64,000 nucleotides of DNA from NCBI RefSeq assembly GCF_965283645.1, contig NZ_CBDIPG010000001.1, positions 2,480,001 to 2,544,000 of the forward strand. Direction: 5' to 3'. How positions within the stretch are numbered: the first letter of the stretch is position 1; each line of letters begins with the position of its first letter. Source of the DNA: Kordia sp965283645. Lineage in GTDB: Bacteria > Bacteroidota > Bacteroidia > Flavobacteriales > Flavobacteriaceae. This document shows, in pieces, positions 35,776 to 44,118 of the stretch. The notes under the pieces are model-generated. The model was given only the letters and a program-made list of their open reading frames with translations. It had not been told where the DNA came from and made no database searches. The position numbers and the translations under genes are program-made.

Positions 35776-36345
35776 AAAAGGTCATTTTTTCTCTAAAAGT
35801 ATTGATTTCTTTCAGATTGTTATTCTTTAACTTATAAAAATAAAATCGTTTTTGATTTACAGATATTAATTCTTTCTTGAAAAAATCTGGAGTACAACAA
35901 ATTGTTATTGAAGAGCGTTGTTTTTTGCCAATATGCTTTTCTAAAGTAGATAATATTGTTGCGGGATTTGTACAGATAAAAAGGCACTGTCAATTAGTGT
36001 TGGCAGATTTGATTATGATGCTTCAATTAACGTGAAAGAATATGCTTCACAAAAGAAAATGCATTTTTCCAGAGGTATTTTTAGTTTTTCTTATAGGGAA
36101 AAACTAAAACCGTACAAATTTTTCTAAATTTTCTCCAAGGCTTCGGAAAAGAAGATATTTCGAATAAAATTATAGTTTTTAACTATATCGAACTCACGTT
36201 AAATAGTTGATTTTCTTATTAATTCCAACGTATGTACAACAGGAAGTTTTGAATGGATACATGATATCAACAAGCAATTAAAAACGTAGGGTTTTTTAGG
36301 ATATTTTCTTGATATTAAAATCATGAGTCACTTTTTTGTTTATTG
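35776..36345. other. Intergenic region upstream of the second SGNH gene
   Basis: Between the AraC gene and the SGNH gene lie about 570 bases without a coding frame I can support. The only structure is the MITE-like element at 36027-36202. Confidence 0.5.
36027..36202. mobile_element. MITE-like element, copy 1 (176 bp)
   Basis: The terminal inverted repeats are TTAACGTGA and TCACGTTAA. Inside is the hairpin TTTAGTTTTTC...GAAAAACTAAA and the stretch CCAGAGGTATTTTTAGT shared with 37551-37870. There is no coding content. The inner sequence is in the same orientation in both copies, and they lie on either side of the SGNH gene. Confidence 0.6.
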
Positions 36346-36353
36346 TATATTTG
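36346..36353 (+). promoter_or_regulatory. Bacteroidetes-type -7 box of the SGNH gene at 36369
   Basis: TATATTTG matches TAnnTTTG and sits 16 bases before the ATG at 36369. An in-frame upstream ATG at 36336 would overlap this box, so the downstream start is preferred. Confidence 0.55.
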
Positions 36354-36368
36354 TTTCAAATTGTAGTG

Positions 36369-37424
36369 ATGAAGAGATTGCGACTGATTCTTATTAACGT
36401 ATGTGTTTTACTTGGCTTGTTGTTGCTTGTAAGCATTATTAGCTATTTTGTTGCTGCAAACAGAATACAATCGTTTTTTGAAATGACAGGTCCAAATCAA
36501 GTTACCTATCTTCAAAAAGATTCATTAGCAATGTTTGTTCATATTCCTGATATAAAGATTTATGACAATTGGGGAACACCGCAACAAAAGCTTACTACCG
36601 AACGCAGAACCAATAATTTAGGATTTAGGGAAGATAATGATATTGTTAAAAAACTTCCCAACGAATACCGAGTATTAGTTACAGGTGATTCGCATACAGA
36701 TGGCGTTTTAAAACACAATCCGCAATCGTTTATTAATATTTGGGAAGAAAAACTAAACGCTTCAGACAGTCTTACCTATTACAATTGCATCAATGGTGGC
36801 GTTGGTTATTATACATTTCGAAACTACTTAGGTTTCTTGAAAAAATACAAATATCTTAAACCTGATATGTACATAATTAATGTATTTACGGGCAATGATT
36901 TTAGAGAAGCTCCTATTTTTGAAGATAACCGAACAAGTGTCGGTAATGTATTTAGAAATAGTTATACACGCTTAAAAAAGAAATTTTATAGTGCTGAAAA
37001 GAAAGCAATTCCATTTTCACAAGGTATTGAACAAACTTTGTATTTTCAGTCGTTTCCGAGCGAAAAAGAAAAAGCTTTACGCCTAGCAAAAAAGTACTTG
37101 TTAGAAATTAAAGCATTGTGTGCGCAAGAAAATATTCAATTGGTGGTTACATTATTGCCGTCCAAAATAGAAACCAATCCAGCATTTAAATCTAAGATTC
37201 AATCTTTATTTGATATTGATGCAGATGCTATGCAAGCTAATGAAGAGTTAACAAATGATTTGATTGCTTGGCTTCATACAGAAAACATTGTCAATTATAA
37301 TTTAAAACCGCCTTTGGCGCAAGCTACTGAAAAAGTATATTGGGATGAAGATTTACACATCAACCCAAAAGCGCACGAAATTATCGGTGGGTTTTTATTT
37401 GAAAACGTATTGCCTTCTCATTAA
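36369..37424 (+). CDS. Membrane-anchored SGNH/GDSL hydrolase (2 of 5)
   Basis: The 351-residue protein (start chosen after the -7 box) has an N-terminal membrane helix (LILINVCVLLGLLLLVSIIS). Block I is VLVTGDSHTDG with Ser108; NVFTGNDF is block III; the C-terminal DEDLHINPKAH gives Asp328 and His330. The set is complete. The substrate is unknown. Unlike the others it is not in an operon; it stands alone between two MITE-like elements, and may have arrived separately from the glycan loci. Confidence 0.85.
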   Translation: MKRLRLILINVCVLLGLLLLVSIISYFVAANRIQSFFEMTGPNQVTYLQKDSLAMFVHIPDIKIYDNWGTPQQKLTTERRTNNLGFREDNDIVKKLPNEYRVLVTGDSHTDGVLKHNPQSFINIWEEKLNASDSLTYYNCINGGVGYYTFRNYLGFLKKYKYLKPDMYIINVFTGNDFREAPIFEDNRTSVGNVFRNSYTRLKKKFYSAEKKAIPFSQGIEQTLYFQSFPSEKEKALRLAKKYLLEIKALCAQENIQLVVTLLPSKIETNPAFKSKIQSLFDIDADAMQANEELTNDLIAWLHTENIVNYNLKPPLAQATEKVYWDEDLHINPKAHEIIGGFLFENVLPSH

Positions 37425-37458
37425 ATTAACTCCATTCAACATACATTAAGAAAAAAGA

Positions 37459-37538
37459 AGAGGTTATCTAAAAATGTATTACTTCGAAATTGAAAATTTC
37501 TCATAATAACATTAGCATTGACTTTTTAGACAACCTCT
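37459..37538. repeat. Long-stem hairpin with a 48-base loop
   Basis: AGAGGTTATCTAAAAA pairs with TTTTTAGACAACCTCT with one mismatch in sixteen. It follows the SGNH gene stop by 34 bases. On the minus strand the stem is followed by a T-rich run, so it could terminate transcription coming from the peptide gene; the large loop is unusual for a terminator. Confidence 0.55.
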
Positions 37539-37550
37539 CTGGTTTACTAC

Positions 37551-37870
37551 TAACGTGAGTTCGATATAACTTTTACAAAATTAAAATTTAAGGATTATTA
37601 AAAATTTCAATATAATTATTTGATTTTCAGTTATTTACTTTCATTTTCTTTATTCATATAAAGAATACTGAATCAGGTTCAGCACAGGCTTCAACAAAAG
37701 AAAGCGCGCTTTTCCAGAGGTATTTTTAGTCTTTCTTTTTGTGAAAAACTAAAACCGTACGAATTTTTCTAAATTTTCTCCAAGATTTCAAAAATTTTTA
37801 ACGAAAAATCCCTGCTATACTGCGGAAAAGAGGAAAACCGCTATTAATTTTTATATCGAACTCAGGTTAC
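37551..37870. mobile_element. MITE-like element, copy 2 (about 320 bp)
   Basis: TAACGTGAGTTCGATATAA at the left end is inverted as TTATATCGAACTCAGGTTA at the right end, with one mismatch. The inside carries the same CCAGAGGTATTTTTAGT and AAAACTAAAACCGTAC stretches as 36027-36202. No coding frame is present. The longer form may be closer to the ancestral element. Confidence 0.65.
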
Positions 37871-37876
37871 TAGTGT

Positions 37877-38044
37877 CTATCTCTCTGGAGGACATCCATA
37901 TGCTCTGCATGTAAATGTTTCGTGGCATGTATCAGTTACACATCCACATGATCCATGACCTGTTCCGCCACCAGTTATTTTTAGATTTAAATTAGAAACA
38001 GGCTGTCTGTTGAGTTTTAAATTTTTAAGATTTTGTTTTTTCAA
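37877..38044 (-). CDS. Cys-rich peptide with GG-type leader (putative RiPP precursor)
   Basis: The peptide has 55 residues if begun at the TTG at 38044 (upstream ATG at 38074 would add ten). The leader KKQNLKNLKLNRQPVSNLNL ends in a Gly-Gly-Gly, followed by a core of about 25 residues with five Cys (HGSCGCVTDTCHETFTCRAY). The leader is like the class I lanthipeptide/natural-product precursors of Bacteroidetes and resembles those at 54847 and 55535, though only loosely. No modifying enzyme or transporter gene is near, so the product is uncertain. The gene lies beside a MITE-like element. Confidence 0.55.
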   Translation of the reverse strand: MKKQNLKNLKLNRQPVSNLNLKITGGGTGHGSCGCVTDTCHETFTCRAYGCPPER

Positions 38045-38345
38045 AATGTAAGAGTTTAAGATTAATAATGGCACAATACTATTAGAATAATTACCATTTA
38101 CAAAAGGAATATCGTGGCAATTTATAAATACTAACCTATAATTTCCTTGCCTTTATGTGTTCTGATTGCATCCTGTTTTTTCAAAATTTTATACACGTTT
38201 ACAGTAACATTTCAGTACTTCTCGAAAGTTAATTGCTGGTTTGCAAGACACTTTCGAACAGAAACAAAAGCTAGTTGCAGGTCTGCGAAACACTACTGTA
38301 AGTTCTCGAAAGCTTGCCGCATTGTTATGAGAAGATTTCGATTAT

Positions 38346-38675
38346 ATGTGGTTAGTCAGTCTTCAAGTATTTGAACGAAATGAACAACAACTTCCTAGTG
38401 AGCGTGAAAAAGAGATTTTAATGTCTTTATTTCAAAAAATAATTACTGAAGTTATAGAAGAAGCCACCATTCGTATTGTTGTAATACTGTCTGGTGAAGT
38501 GTTCGAAATTTTCTTTTACCGTAAAGAAGCGGATATGCAAACTATTGGCGGATGTATTTTTGATATGAAAGATCGATTGGAAGATAGAGAAGATCGGTTT
38601 ATACAATTTAGCGGAACAAAAGATCCTGATTGGGAAAAAGTTTCAGACATTTATAATCATATTTTCAAGAACTAA
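38346..38675 (+). CDS. Hypothetical small protein
   Basis: The 109-residue frame starts at ATG 38346 right after an in-frame stop. A second ATG near residue 26 (MSLFQKIITEVIEEATIR) may be the true start. The sequence is charged with an acidic middle (DMKDRLEDREDRF). I do not recognise a family, and no partner gene is evident. It precedes the histidine kinase by about 270 bases. Confidence 0.45.
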   Translation: MWLVSLQVFERNEQQLPSEREKEILMSLFQKIITEVIEEATIRIVVILSGEVFEIFFYRKEADMQTIGGCIFDMKDRLEDREDRFIQFSGTKDPDWEKVSDIYNHIFKN

Positions 38676-38948
38676 CTACAAGTAGCCAAAATAAAAGTTA
38701 GCAAACAGCATGCAATTGTGTATTCAATTTTTGCAATTACATTACAAAATGACGCCTAAAGAATGAAACTTACAAAGCATTTCATCTCAGATTTATAACC
38801 ATTTACAGAAAATCCAATTGCATAAGTGTTTGGTTTGTGTTACTTTTATTGATATTGTAGTATTTTTATGATAGAATTACTAACATACACATGTGTTGGC
38901 AACCATAAAACAAACCTGAATTTCAAAATCCATTTTCAACGATACCGT

Positions 38949-39953
38949 ATGCATGTCTCTGATTACATTATAGCAGCTCTTATTCTTTTGGGAGCCTTGA
39001 TTTTGTTGATGAGTGCTGGGTATACAAAAAAAATATTCGACATTCTTCCAAATAGCGAGTTAAAAAGTAATTGGAAAAAGTTGCGGCTATTAATGTTGAT
39101 ATTCTTTGTTGGATATTTGTCGGTAGCTGTTGTTGTTATTTTAGGAAAAACAGAATTACTTGCGTTTCTTTCGGGTGTTATCTTTTTTATGGGATCATTG
39201 TTTGTTTTTATGGTGGTTCGTACAGGATTGGATAGTTTTCGAAAATTAAAAGAACTCAATCAAAACTTGGACGACACAGAATTAAAAAATAAAGAACTTG
39301 AACAATTTGCCTACATTACTTCTCACGATTTAAAAGCGCCGCTACGAGGAATATCTAGTTTGGCATCTTTTATTAAAGAAGATCTCGAAGCTGGCGAAAC
39401 AGCCGAAGTATATAGTCATTTATCTACGTTACAAGGACGTGTAAAACGAGTAGAAAATTTGATCAATGGTATTTTGCATTATTCAAAAATTGGGAAAATT
39501 ATGCCCGAATCCGTTGATTTGAATGCCATGGTACGTGCAGATTTTAAAAATTACCAAAACTCAGGAAATATTCAATTGAACACTAAAGGGAAACTTCCTG
39601 TACTTGTTGGAGATAAAATACAGTTGTCGCAAGTAGTTTCAAATATAATTAGCAATGCCATAAAACACAATGACAAAGAAGTGTGCGAAGTTTCAATTTC
39701 TAGTGTAGAAACACCTAATTTTTATAACATAATATTTGAAGATAATGGACCTGGTATCGCTCCTAAATACCAGCAAAAAATCTTTGAAGTATTTCAAACA
39801 TTGAACGGAAAAGACACTTTTGAGAGCACAGGATTGGGACTTGCCATTGTAAAAAAGATTATTGAAAAACATGAAGGAAAAATTAAAGTAGAATCTGACG
39901 GTATATTGGGCACTACATTTATTGTTTCGTATCCGAAAGTATTGGAACGGTAG
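38949..39953 (+). CDS. Membrane sensor histidine kinase
   Basis: The 334-residue protein (ATG 38949; an earlier in-frame ATG at 38868 would add 27 polar residues) has three or so N-terminal membrane helices, then a coiled coil (LNQNLDDTELKNKELEQ). The HisKA box FAYITSHDLKAPLRGI carries the phospho-acceptor His, and HATPase_c has NAIKHN, DNGPGIAP and GLGLAIVKKI. There is no response regulator beside it and no separate sensor domain, so it may pair with a regulator elsewhere. Signal unknown. Confidence 0.9.
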   Translation: MHVSDYIIAALILLGALILLMSAGYTKKIFDILPNSELKSNWKKLRLLMLIFFVGYLSVAVVVILGKTELLAFLSGVIFFMGSLFVFMVVRTGLDSFRKLKELNQNLDDTELKNKELEQFAYITSHDLKAPLRGISSLASFIKEDLEAGETAEVYSHLSTLQGRVKRVENLINGILHYSKIGKIMPESVDLNAMVRADFKNYQNSGNIQLNTKGKLPVLVGDKIQLSQVVSNIISNAIKHNDKEVCEVSISSVETPNFYNIIFEDNGPGIAPKYQQKIFEVFQTLNGKDTFESTGLGLAIVKKIIEKHEGKIKVESDGILGTTFIVSYPKVLER

Positions 39954-39976
39954 AAGTTATTTATTTTTCTTCTTTG

Positions 39977-40000
39977 TTATTCCTGCGCAGGCAAGAATCT
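39977..40000 (+). repeat. REP-like hairpin, CCTGCG family
   Basis: TTATTCCTGCGCAGGCAAGA, then ATCT, is a degenerate member of the family at 26469, 27194 and 27662. The gene-free location is typical of scattered copies. Confidence 0.65.
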
Positions 40001-40119
40001 ACTCGATTCTAACAACTTTATTAACTAGAAAATTTTCTTAATTCTACTTTATTTTTAACTTTTTAAACACCAATTATGTGGATTACTTAAAAAGATACTG
40101 TCTGAAAATTTAAAGATAA

Positions 40120-40365
40120 AGACAGAAAAAACAAGAAAACATACTATTCAGCACATTTAACGACCATGCTCAATTTCAAGAAGATTTTGACAAGCTTGAT
40201 GAAAAGTATTATGCAGATACAGGCGAAATTAAGCCACATTTAAAAAATATCCAATCGACTTACAATAGGATAAGATATATTGAATCTAAGCAAAAAAAAG
40301 ATCTAAATCGAACGATAAGTTTTAAAACTTGGAGTGACTTGGTAGTGTATCTTTTCCATTTTTAA
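40120..40365 (+). pseudogene. Coding remnant without a start codon
   Basis: After a stop at 40117 an open frame of 81 codons reads like protein (NILFSTFNDHAQFQEDFDKL, then YYADTGEIKPHLKNIQST) and ends at TAA 40363-40365. There is no ATG, GTG or TTG near its 5' end, so it is probably the truncated tail of a lost gene. Family unknown. Confidence 0.35.
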
Positions 40366-40408
40366 GTTAATAATTAATTACATACTAATCTAAAGGAGTG
40401 ATTTTGAG

Positions 40409-40480
40409 GTACGAAAAATTGTATCGAGAACTTGTGTAGGATAAAAATTTTATTTTCGATACAAATTTTACTCATTTTCA
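40409..40480. repeat. TTGTATCGAGAA-type inverted repeat
   Basis: AAATTGTATCGAGAACTTG faces TTTTCGATACAAATTT, a loose inverted repeat. A related stretch lies at 50465-50560 after the terC gene. Both are intergenic. Confidence 0.5.
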
Positions 40481-40488
40481 ATCGTAAA

Positions 40489-40608
40489 ATGCACAACGGG
40501 TTAATAACTGTTACAAAATATATTGCCGGGTTATTTGAAAAAGTACTTTACGAGGTTGCAGTAGCAATTATGTCAGAATTTGAAAACGGTACCAAACTGC
40601 GTATATAG
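40489..40608 (+). CDS. Possible 39-residue small protein or remnant
   Basis: From ATG 40489 the frame reads MHNGLITVTKYIAGLFEKVL followed by YEVAVAIMSEFENGTKLRI and stop. It is protein-like but short, and surrounded by decayed DNA. Real expression is doubtful. Confidence 0.22.
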   Translation: MHNGLITVTKYIAGLFEKVLYEVAVAIMSEFENGTKLRI

Positions 40609-40731
40609 CCAATTGCTAGGTTCTTGCCTACTTACGAAAATCCTCGCGGACTTTCTATTCGGTTTTTATTTACTAAACCATAAAATTCTTCGCATATAAT
40701 ACACGTTCAAAAAACAACCAACCTGCCAAAA

Positions 40732-42327
40732 TCACTCTACAAAAAATAGAACTCCATCACCAGGCAACCAACGTTCATAGGTGTATTCTTTTATTACTTT
40801 TTGGTTGTCAGCAGGTTTAAAAACTAAGAAATACACGGGTTTTACGCTTTCCCACCATTTTTCTTTATCTTCCGAAAAGAAATTCCACGTGACATATTCT
40901 ACGCCACCATTGATATGATTTTTGGGAATTCCTGAATCCAAAGCTTCTTGTATTGCTTTCCAACGCACCCGATTCCAAGATAAATGATCATGTACAGCAC
41001 ACACAGAAAACAACGTAAATAATCCGATGCAACCATACGCTATATATTGATAGATTTTTTTCGGAACTTTCACAGATGCATTTGTGCCTAACAAAATAAT
41101 CGAGATTGGAAATAAAGGCAATAAATAACGATCGTACACACCAACAATCAAAAATGGTGTTAAGTACACCACTGAAAATACAAATGCTAAGACAACCAAT
41201 GGATAAACGGTTGTTTTTTTGAAAACCGCTACCGCCAATCTTTTACTATGAAATACCAAAGTTACACTTGAAAATACACCAATTATTGTTATAATTTGCC
41301 AAAATAGTTTCGGTGCTCTAGGATCGGGACTTGTGGTAAAGTTTCCTGCATGATGCGCCAACGTAGTTGGACCAACGCCGAAATCTATCCAAATGTTATC
41401 CAAACTTGGAATTTGTTTTCCTAATTTTAATAGAAATGTTGCAACCAATACCGTCCAAATAATAGCTAAAATTTTATAGCCTTTAAATTTGTAGCGACTG
41501 AAATATATCAAATGAATCGGTAGTAGTAAAAACCCTAAATACGACATTGATCGACAGAAATACGAAATTGAATTGATAATGATTACTTTATCAAGATGTA
41601 GAATATTGTCAATCATCAAATTGAATTTCGAATTGTAACGATCTTGTAACAAATCATTCGTTTCCATGATATACGAGAAAACCATCGAAAACACAAGCAA
41701 CGCCAACAAAGGTGTAATTGCTTTGATGAAATTGGAACGCGTTCGTTTTTTCGCCAACAACATCGTAATTAAATATACAATTGGAAAAACCCATGCCAGT
41801 TGACGAATTGTAAATGCCCAATAACAAAAGAATATTCCCCAAATAATTGGTTTCCATGTATCCGTTTGTAATGCTTTCGCGAAGAAATAAAAAGCCCAAA
41901 TGGTTACGAAATAAAATGGCACATCGGTCATAAACGAAAACGACAAAGACAAAAATATCGGATTCATCATACATAACAACACACTAACCAAGGTTACCCA
42001 ACGTGAAATGTTGGCAAGTTTACAGAGTTCATAAATTCCGATAAGCGTTCCAAATGCCATAACTAAGGTTGACCAACGCAAAACGGTAAAGGAAAATCCA
42101 AAGATTTTGGTAAAGAAATAGCCCCAATATACATGTCCTACTAAAGTCATTTCGCCCCAATTGTAGAGTTTTAAATAACCATCTTCCAGTAATGTTTTGA
42201 CAGATTTTCCATAACACCAATCGTCATTCAATGGGAAATCGCCAATTGGATTAATGATTAAAATGATCAATAACCACAAGATTAATAATCCGAAATGGTC
42301 TTGGTATTTTTTGAGAAATGATATCAT
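40732..42327 (-). CDS. GT-C type glycosyltransferase-like membrane protein
   Basis: The 531-residue protein has ten or more membrane helices. The first loop carries FPLNDDWCYGKSVKTLLEDG, with the acidic pair expected of GT39/ArnT-like enzymes. FMTDVPFYFVTIWAFYFFAK and TIRQLAWVFPIVYLI follow as in the DUF2029/GT39 superfamily. It would transfer a sugar from a polyprenyl carrier in the periplasm. Its start overlaps the end of the SGNH gene at 42324 by 4 bases (ATGA), so the two are translationally coupled and likely act together. Confidence 0.8.
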   Translation of the reverse strand: MISFLKKYQDHFGLLILWLLIILIINPIGDFPLNDDWCYGKSVKTLLEDGYLKLYNWGEMTLVGHVYWGYFFTKIFGFSFTVLRWSTLVMAFGTLIGIYELCKLANISRWVTLVSVLLCMMNPIFLSLSFSFMTDVPFYFVTIWAFYFFAKALQTDTWKPIIWGIFFCYWAFTIRQLAWVFPIVYLITMLLAKKRTRSNFIKAITPLLALLVFSMVFSYIMETNDLLQDRYNSKFNLMIDNILHLDKVIIINSISYFCRSMSYLGFLLLPIHLIYFSRYKFKGYKILAIIWTVLVATFLLKLGKQIPSLDNIWIDFGVGPTTLAHHAGNFTTSPDPRAPKLFWQIITIIGVFSSVTLVFHSKRLAVAVFKKTTVYPLVVLAFVFSVVYLTPFLIVGVYDRYLLPLFPISIILLGTNASVKVPKKIYQYIAYGCIGLFTLFSVCAVHDHLSWNRVRWKAIQEALDSGIPKNHINGGVEYVTWNFFSEDKEKWWESVKPVYFLVFKPADNQKVIKEYTYERWLPGDGVLFFVE

Positions 42328-43445
42328 TTTTTGTAATAACTAAAATAAGATTCAATATGTTTTTTCGCGAAAGCGTTACCTGCTTCGCTCCAATGTCCAT
42401 CACAGGATAAAAACAACGCTTCATATTCAGCTTCTGTAAAGTCATTCGTTTTTGGCAATAAATCTAAATATTCCACATTAATACTGTCACAAACTGCTTG
42501 CAATTGTTTTGCCAACGGATTTTTCCCGTGTTCGCGATACGCTTTGATTTCTTTTTCGATAGGAATACTGTATACCATCACAGTACGATCGCCTGCCAAA
42601 CGCTTAATTTCTTCTATGCAATATTGCATTTGATTAAATTGTTGTGGTGTAAAATTGAAATAACTTGGTATTCTAGATGCATCAAATAATGTATCATTAG
42701 GAATCGTTTTTATATGTTGCATCACTTTTAAATAGCGATACATGTTGTAAGAATGCGTGAAATTTTTTAGCACTTTATATACAAAATTTGGTTGAAACGG
42801 GCGTGCTTTCGACTTCTCAATACGGTCTGCATAATATACCGTTTCATAATTTGGATAAGTACCTGTTAAGAATGGTTTATACCGATTTCCGCCAACTTTT
42901 AAACCAATTTCATAATCGTCATCAATAAAGTCGTTCGATGGCAAAATACCAATCAACACGGCTTCATGACTGTATGTACTTGCCATACTTTTGTATAGCG
43001 TCATATATTGGATTGGCCCAAAATTTCCCGCCAATCCAAAATTCAAATGTGGATTATTCGTTTCTTTTTCTAGTAAATTGGTCAACCGATCTTCCATATG
43101 AACACCAATACCTTCCGTAAACGAATCGCCCAAAGCAACGACACGTTTGGTGGTTGTGTTTTCTTTGCGTTCTACATCACGAAATCCTTTCGAATTGGAT
43201 TCATACACCACATCAAAGCAATATTTTTTCTGTCGATATTCATCATTGGGCAAGTGTAACGTACCAAAATCTTCATTCAAATCATACCAAAAGCCAAACG
43301 TATTTTGAAACGTATACGTTGGTAATTCAATTTTAATTTCCGCAGTTCTGATATAAATTGCCAAAATGACTTCAAGCAAAATAAAGGTAATCCCGAAAAT
43401 GATAATCAGGTTTTTTAATAGTGTAAAGAGATACTTTTTTAGCAA
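42324..43445 (-). CDS. Membrane-anchored SGNH/GDSL hydrolase (3 of 5)
   Basis: The 373-residue protein has an N-terminal membrane helix (LIIIFGITFILLEVILAIYI) and block I VVALGDSFTEGIG with Ser108. SNDF marks block III, and SCDGHWSEAG gives Asp349 and His351 at the C-terminus. It is complete. Coupling by 4 bases to a GT-C glycosyltransferase suggests that a glycan is made and then acylated or deacylated in the periplasm (inference). Confidence 0.87.
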   Translation of the reverse strand: MLKKYLFTLLKNLIIIFGITFILLEVILAIYIRTAEIKIELPTYTFQNTFGFWYDLNEDFGTLHLPNDEYRQKKYCFDVVYESNSKGFRDVERKENTTTKRVVALGDSFTEGIGVHMEDRLTNLLEKETNNPHLNFGLAGNFGPIQYMTLYKSMASTYSHEAVLIGILPSNDFIDDDYEIGLKVGGNRYKPFLTGTYPNYETVYYADRIEKSKARPFQPNFVYKVLKNFTHSYNMYRYLKVMQHIKTIPNDTLFDASRIPSYFNFTPQQFNQMQYCIEEIKRLAGDRTVMVYSIPIEKEIKAYREHGKNPLAKQLQAVCDSINVEYLDLLPKTNDFTEAEYEALFLSCDGHWSEAGNAFAKKHIESYFSYYKK

Positions 43446-43603
43446 AATAATTCTTTTGGTCGTTGGTGTGATTTCAACAAATATACAGTCTCTCTGAAAA
43501 GATTGTATATGAAATATGAAAAAATAGCCTCTATTTGGACTTACTTTCGCTCCGAATAAAATTTTATACCTAAATTTATGTATATATGTAAAAGATCAGT
43601 ATC

Positions 43604-43972
43604 ATGAAAGTCACTGCAAAACACAATGAAAGAGTCGCAAACATGAAGTTTAGCTCCGTATATCCACACTACGTTACCAAAGTGGAGAAAAAAGACAGAA
43701 CCGTTGAGGAATTACACCAAGTAATGACGTGGCTCACAGGTTTTGATGAAGCCAAAATACAAGAGTTTATAGGAAATGAAGCTACGTTTGAAGAATTTTT
43801 TCAACAAGCAAAACTACATCCAAATGCACACCTAATAACAGGCGTTATTTGCGGATATCGTATTGAAGAAATTGACAATACATTAACACGACAAGTACGC
43901 TACTTGGATAAATTGATAGACGAGTTGGCAAAAGGTCGGAAAATGGAGAAAATTTTACGTAAAAAAAGTTAA
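43604..43972 (+). CDS. DUF2200 family protein
   Basis: The 122-residue protein is an all-alpha-looking small protein matching DUF2200 (FSSVYPHYVTKVEKKDRTVE, ITWLTGF-like region VMTWLTGFDEA, LITGVICGYRIEEI). The family is widespread, of unknown function, and not associated with the surrounding glycan genes. It stands alone on the plus strand with a large spacer on both sides. Confidence 0.85.
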   Translation: MKVTAKHNERVANMKFSSVYPHYVTKVEKKDRTVEELHQVMTWLTGFDEAKIQEFIGNEATFEEFFQQAKLHPNAHLITGVICGYRIEEIDNTLTRQVRYLDKLIDELAKGRKMEKILRKKS

Positions 43973-44118
43973 CTATTGCTATTATATATATTGAATATGC
44001 CTATTATTTAGACTTGCTCCAGATAGATATTATATTTTGTCAATTTAAAATGTAAATTTGAACACAAATTTTGCTATTTGATTTGTAGCTTTACAAAATT
44101 CTAGAAAAAGAACACATC

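Larger units (their letters stand above)
37425..37876. other. Intergenic region with long hairpin and MITE-like element
   Basis: No gene is visible. The stretch contains a 16-bp stem hairpin (37459-37538) and the MITE-like element (37551-37870) that ends six bases from the stop of the small Cys-rich peptide gene. Confidence 0.5.
39954..40731. other. Gene-poor region with repeats and gene remnants
   Basis: These 778 bases hold a REP-like hairpin (39977-40000), a protein-like open frame with no start (40120-40365), a 39-residue frame (40489-40608) and a TTGTATCGAGAA repeat (40409-40480). The mixture looks like eroded insertion DNA. Confidence 0.5.

Noticed and set aside
36027..37870. Composite transposon with intact mobility
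   Set aside because: No transposase frame is present in or near the elements, so only non-autonomous elements are claimed.
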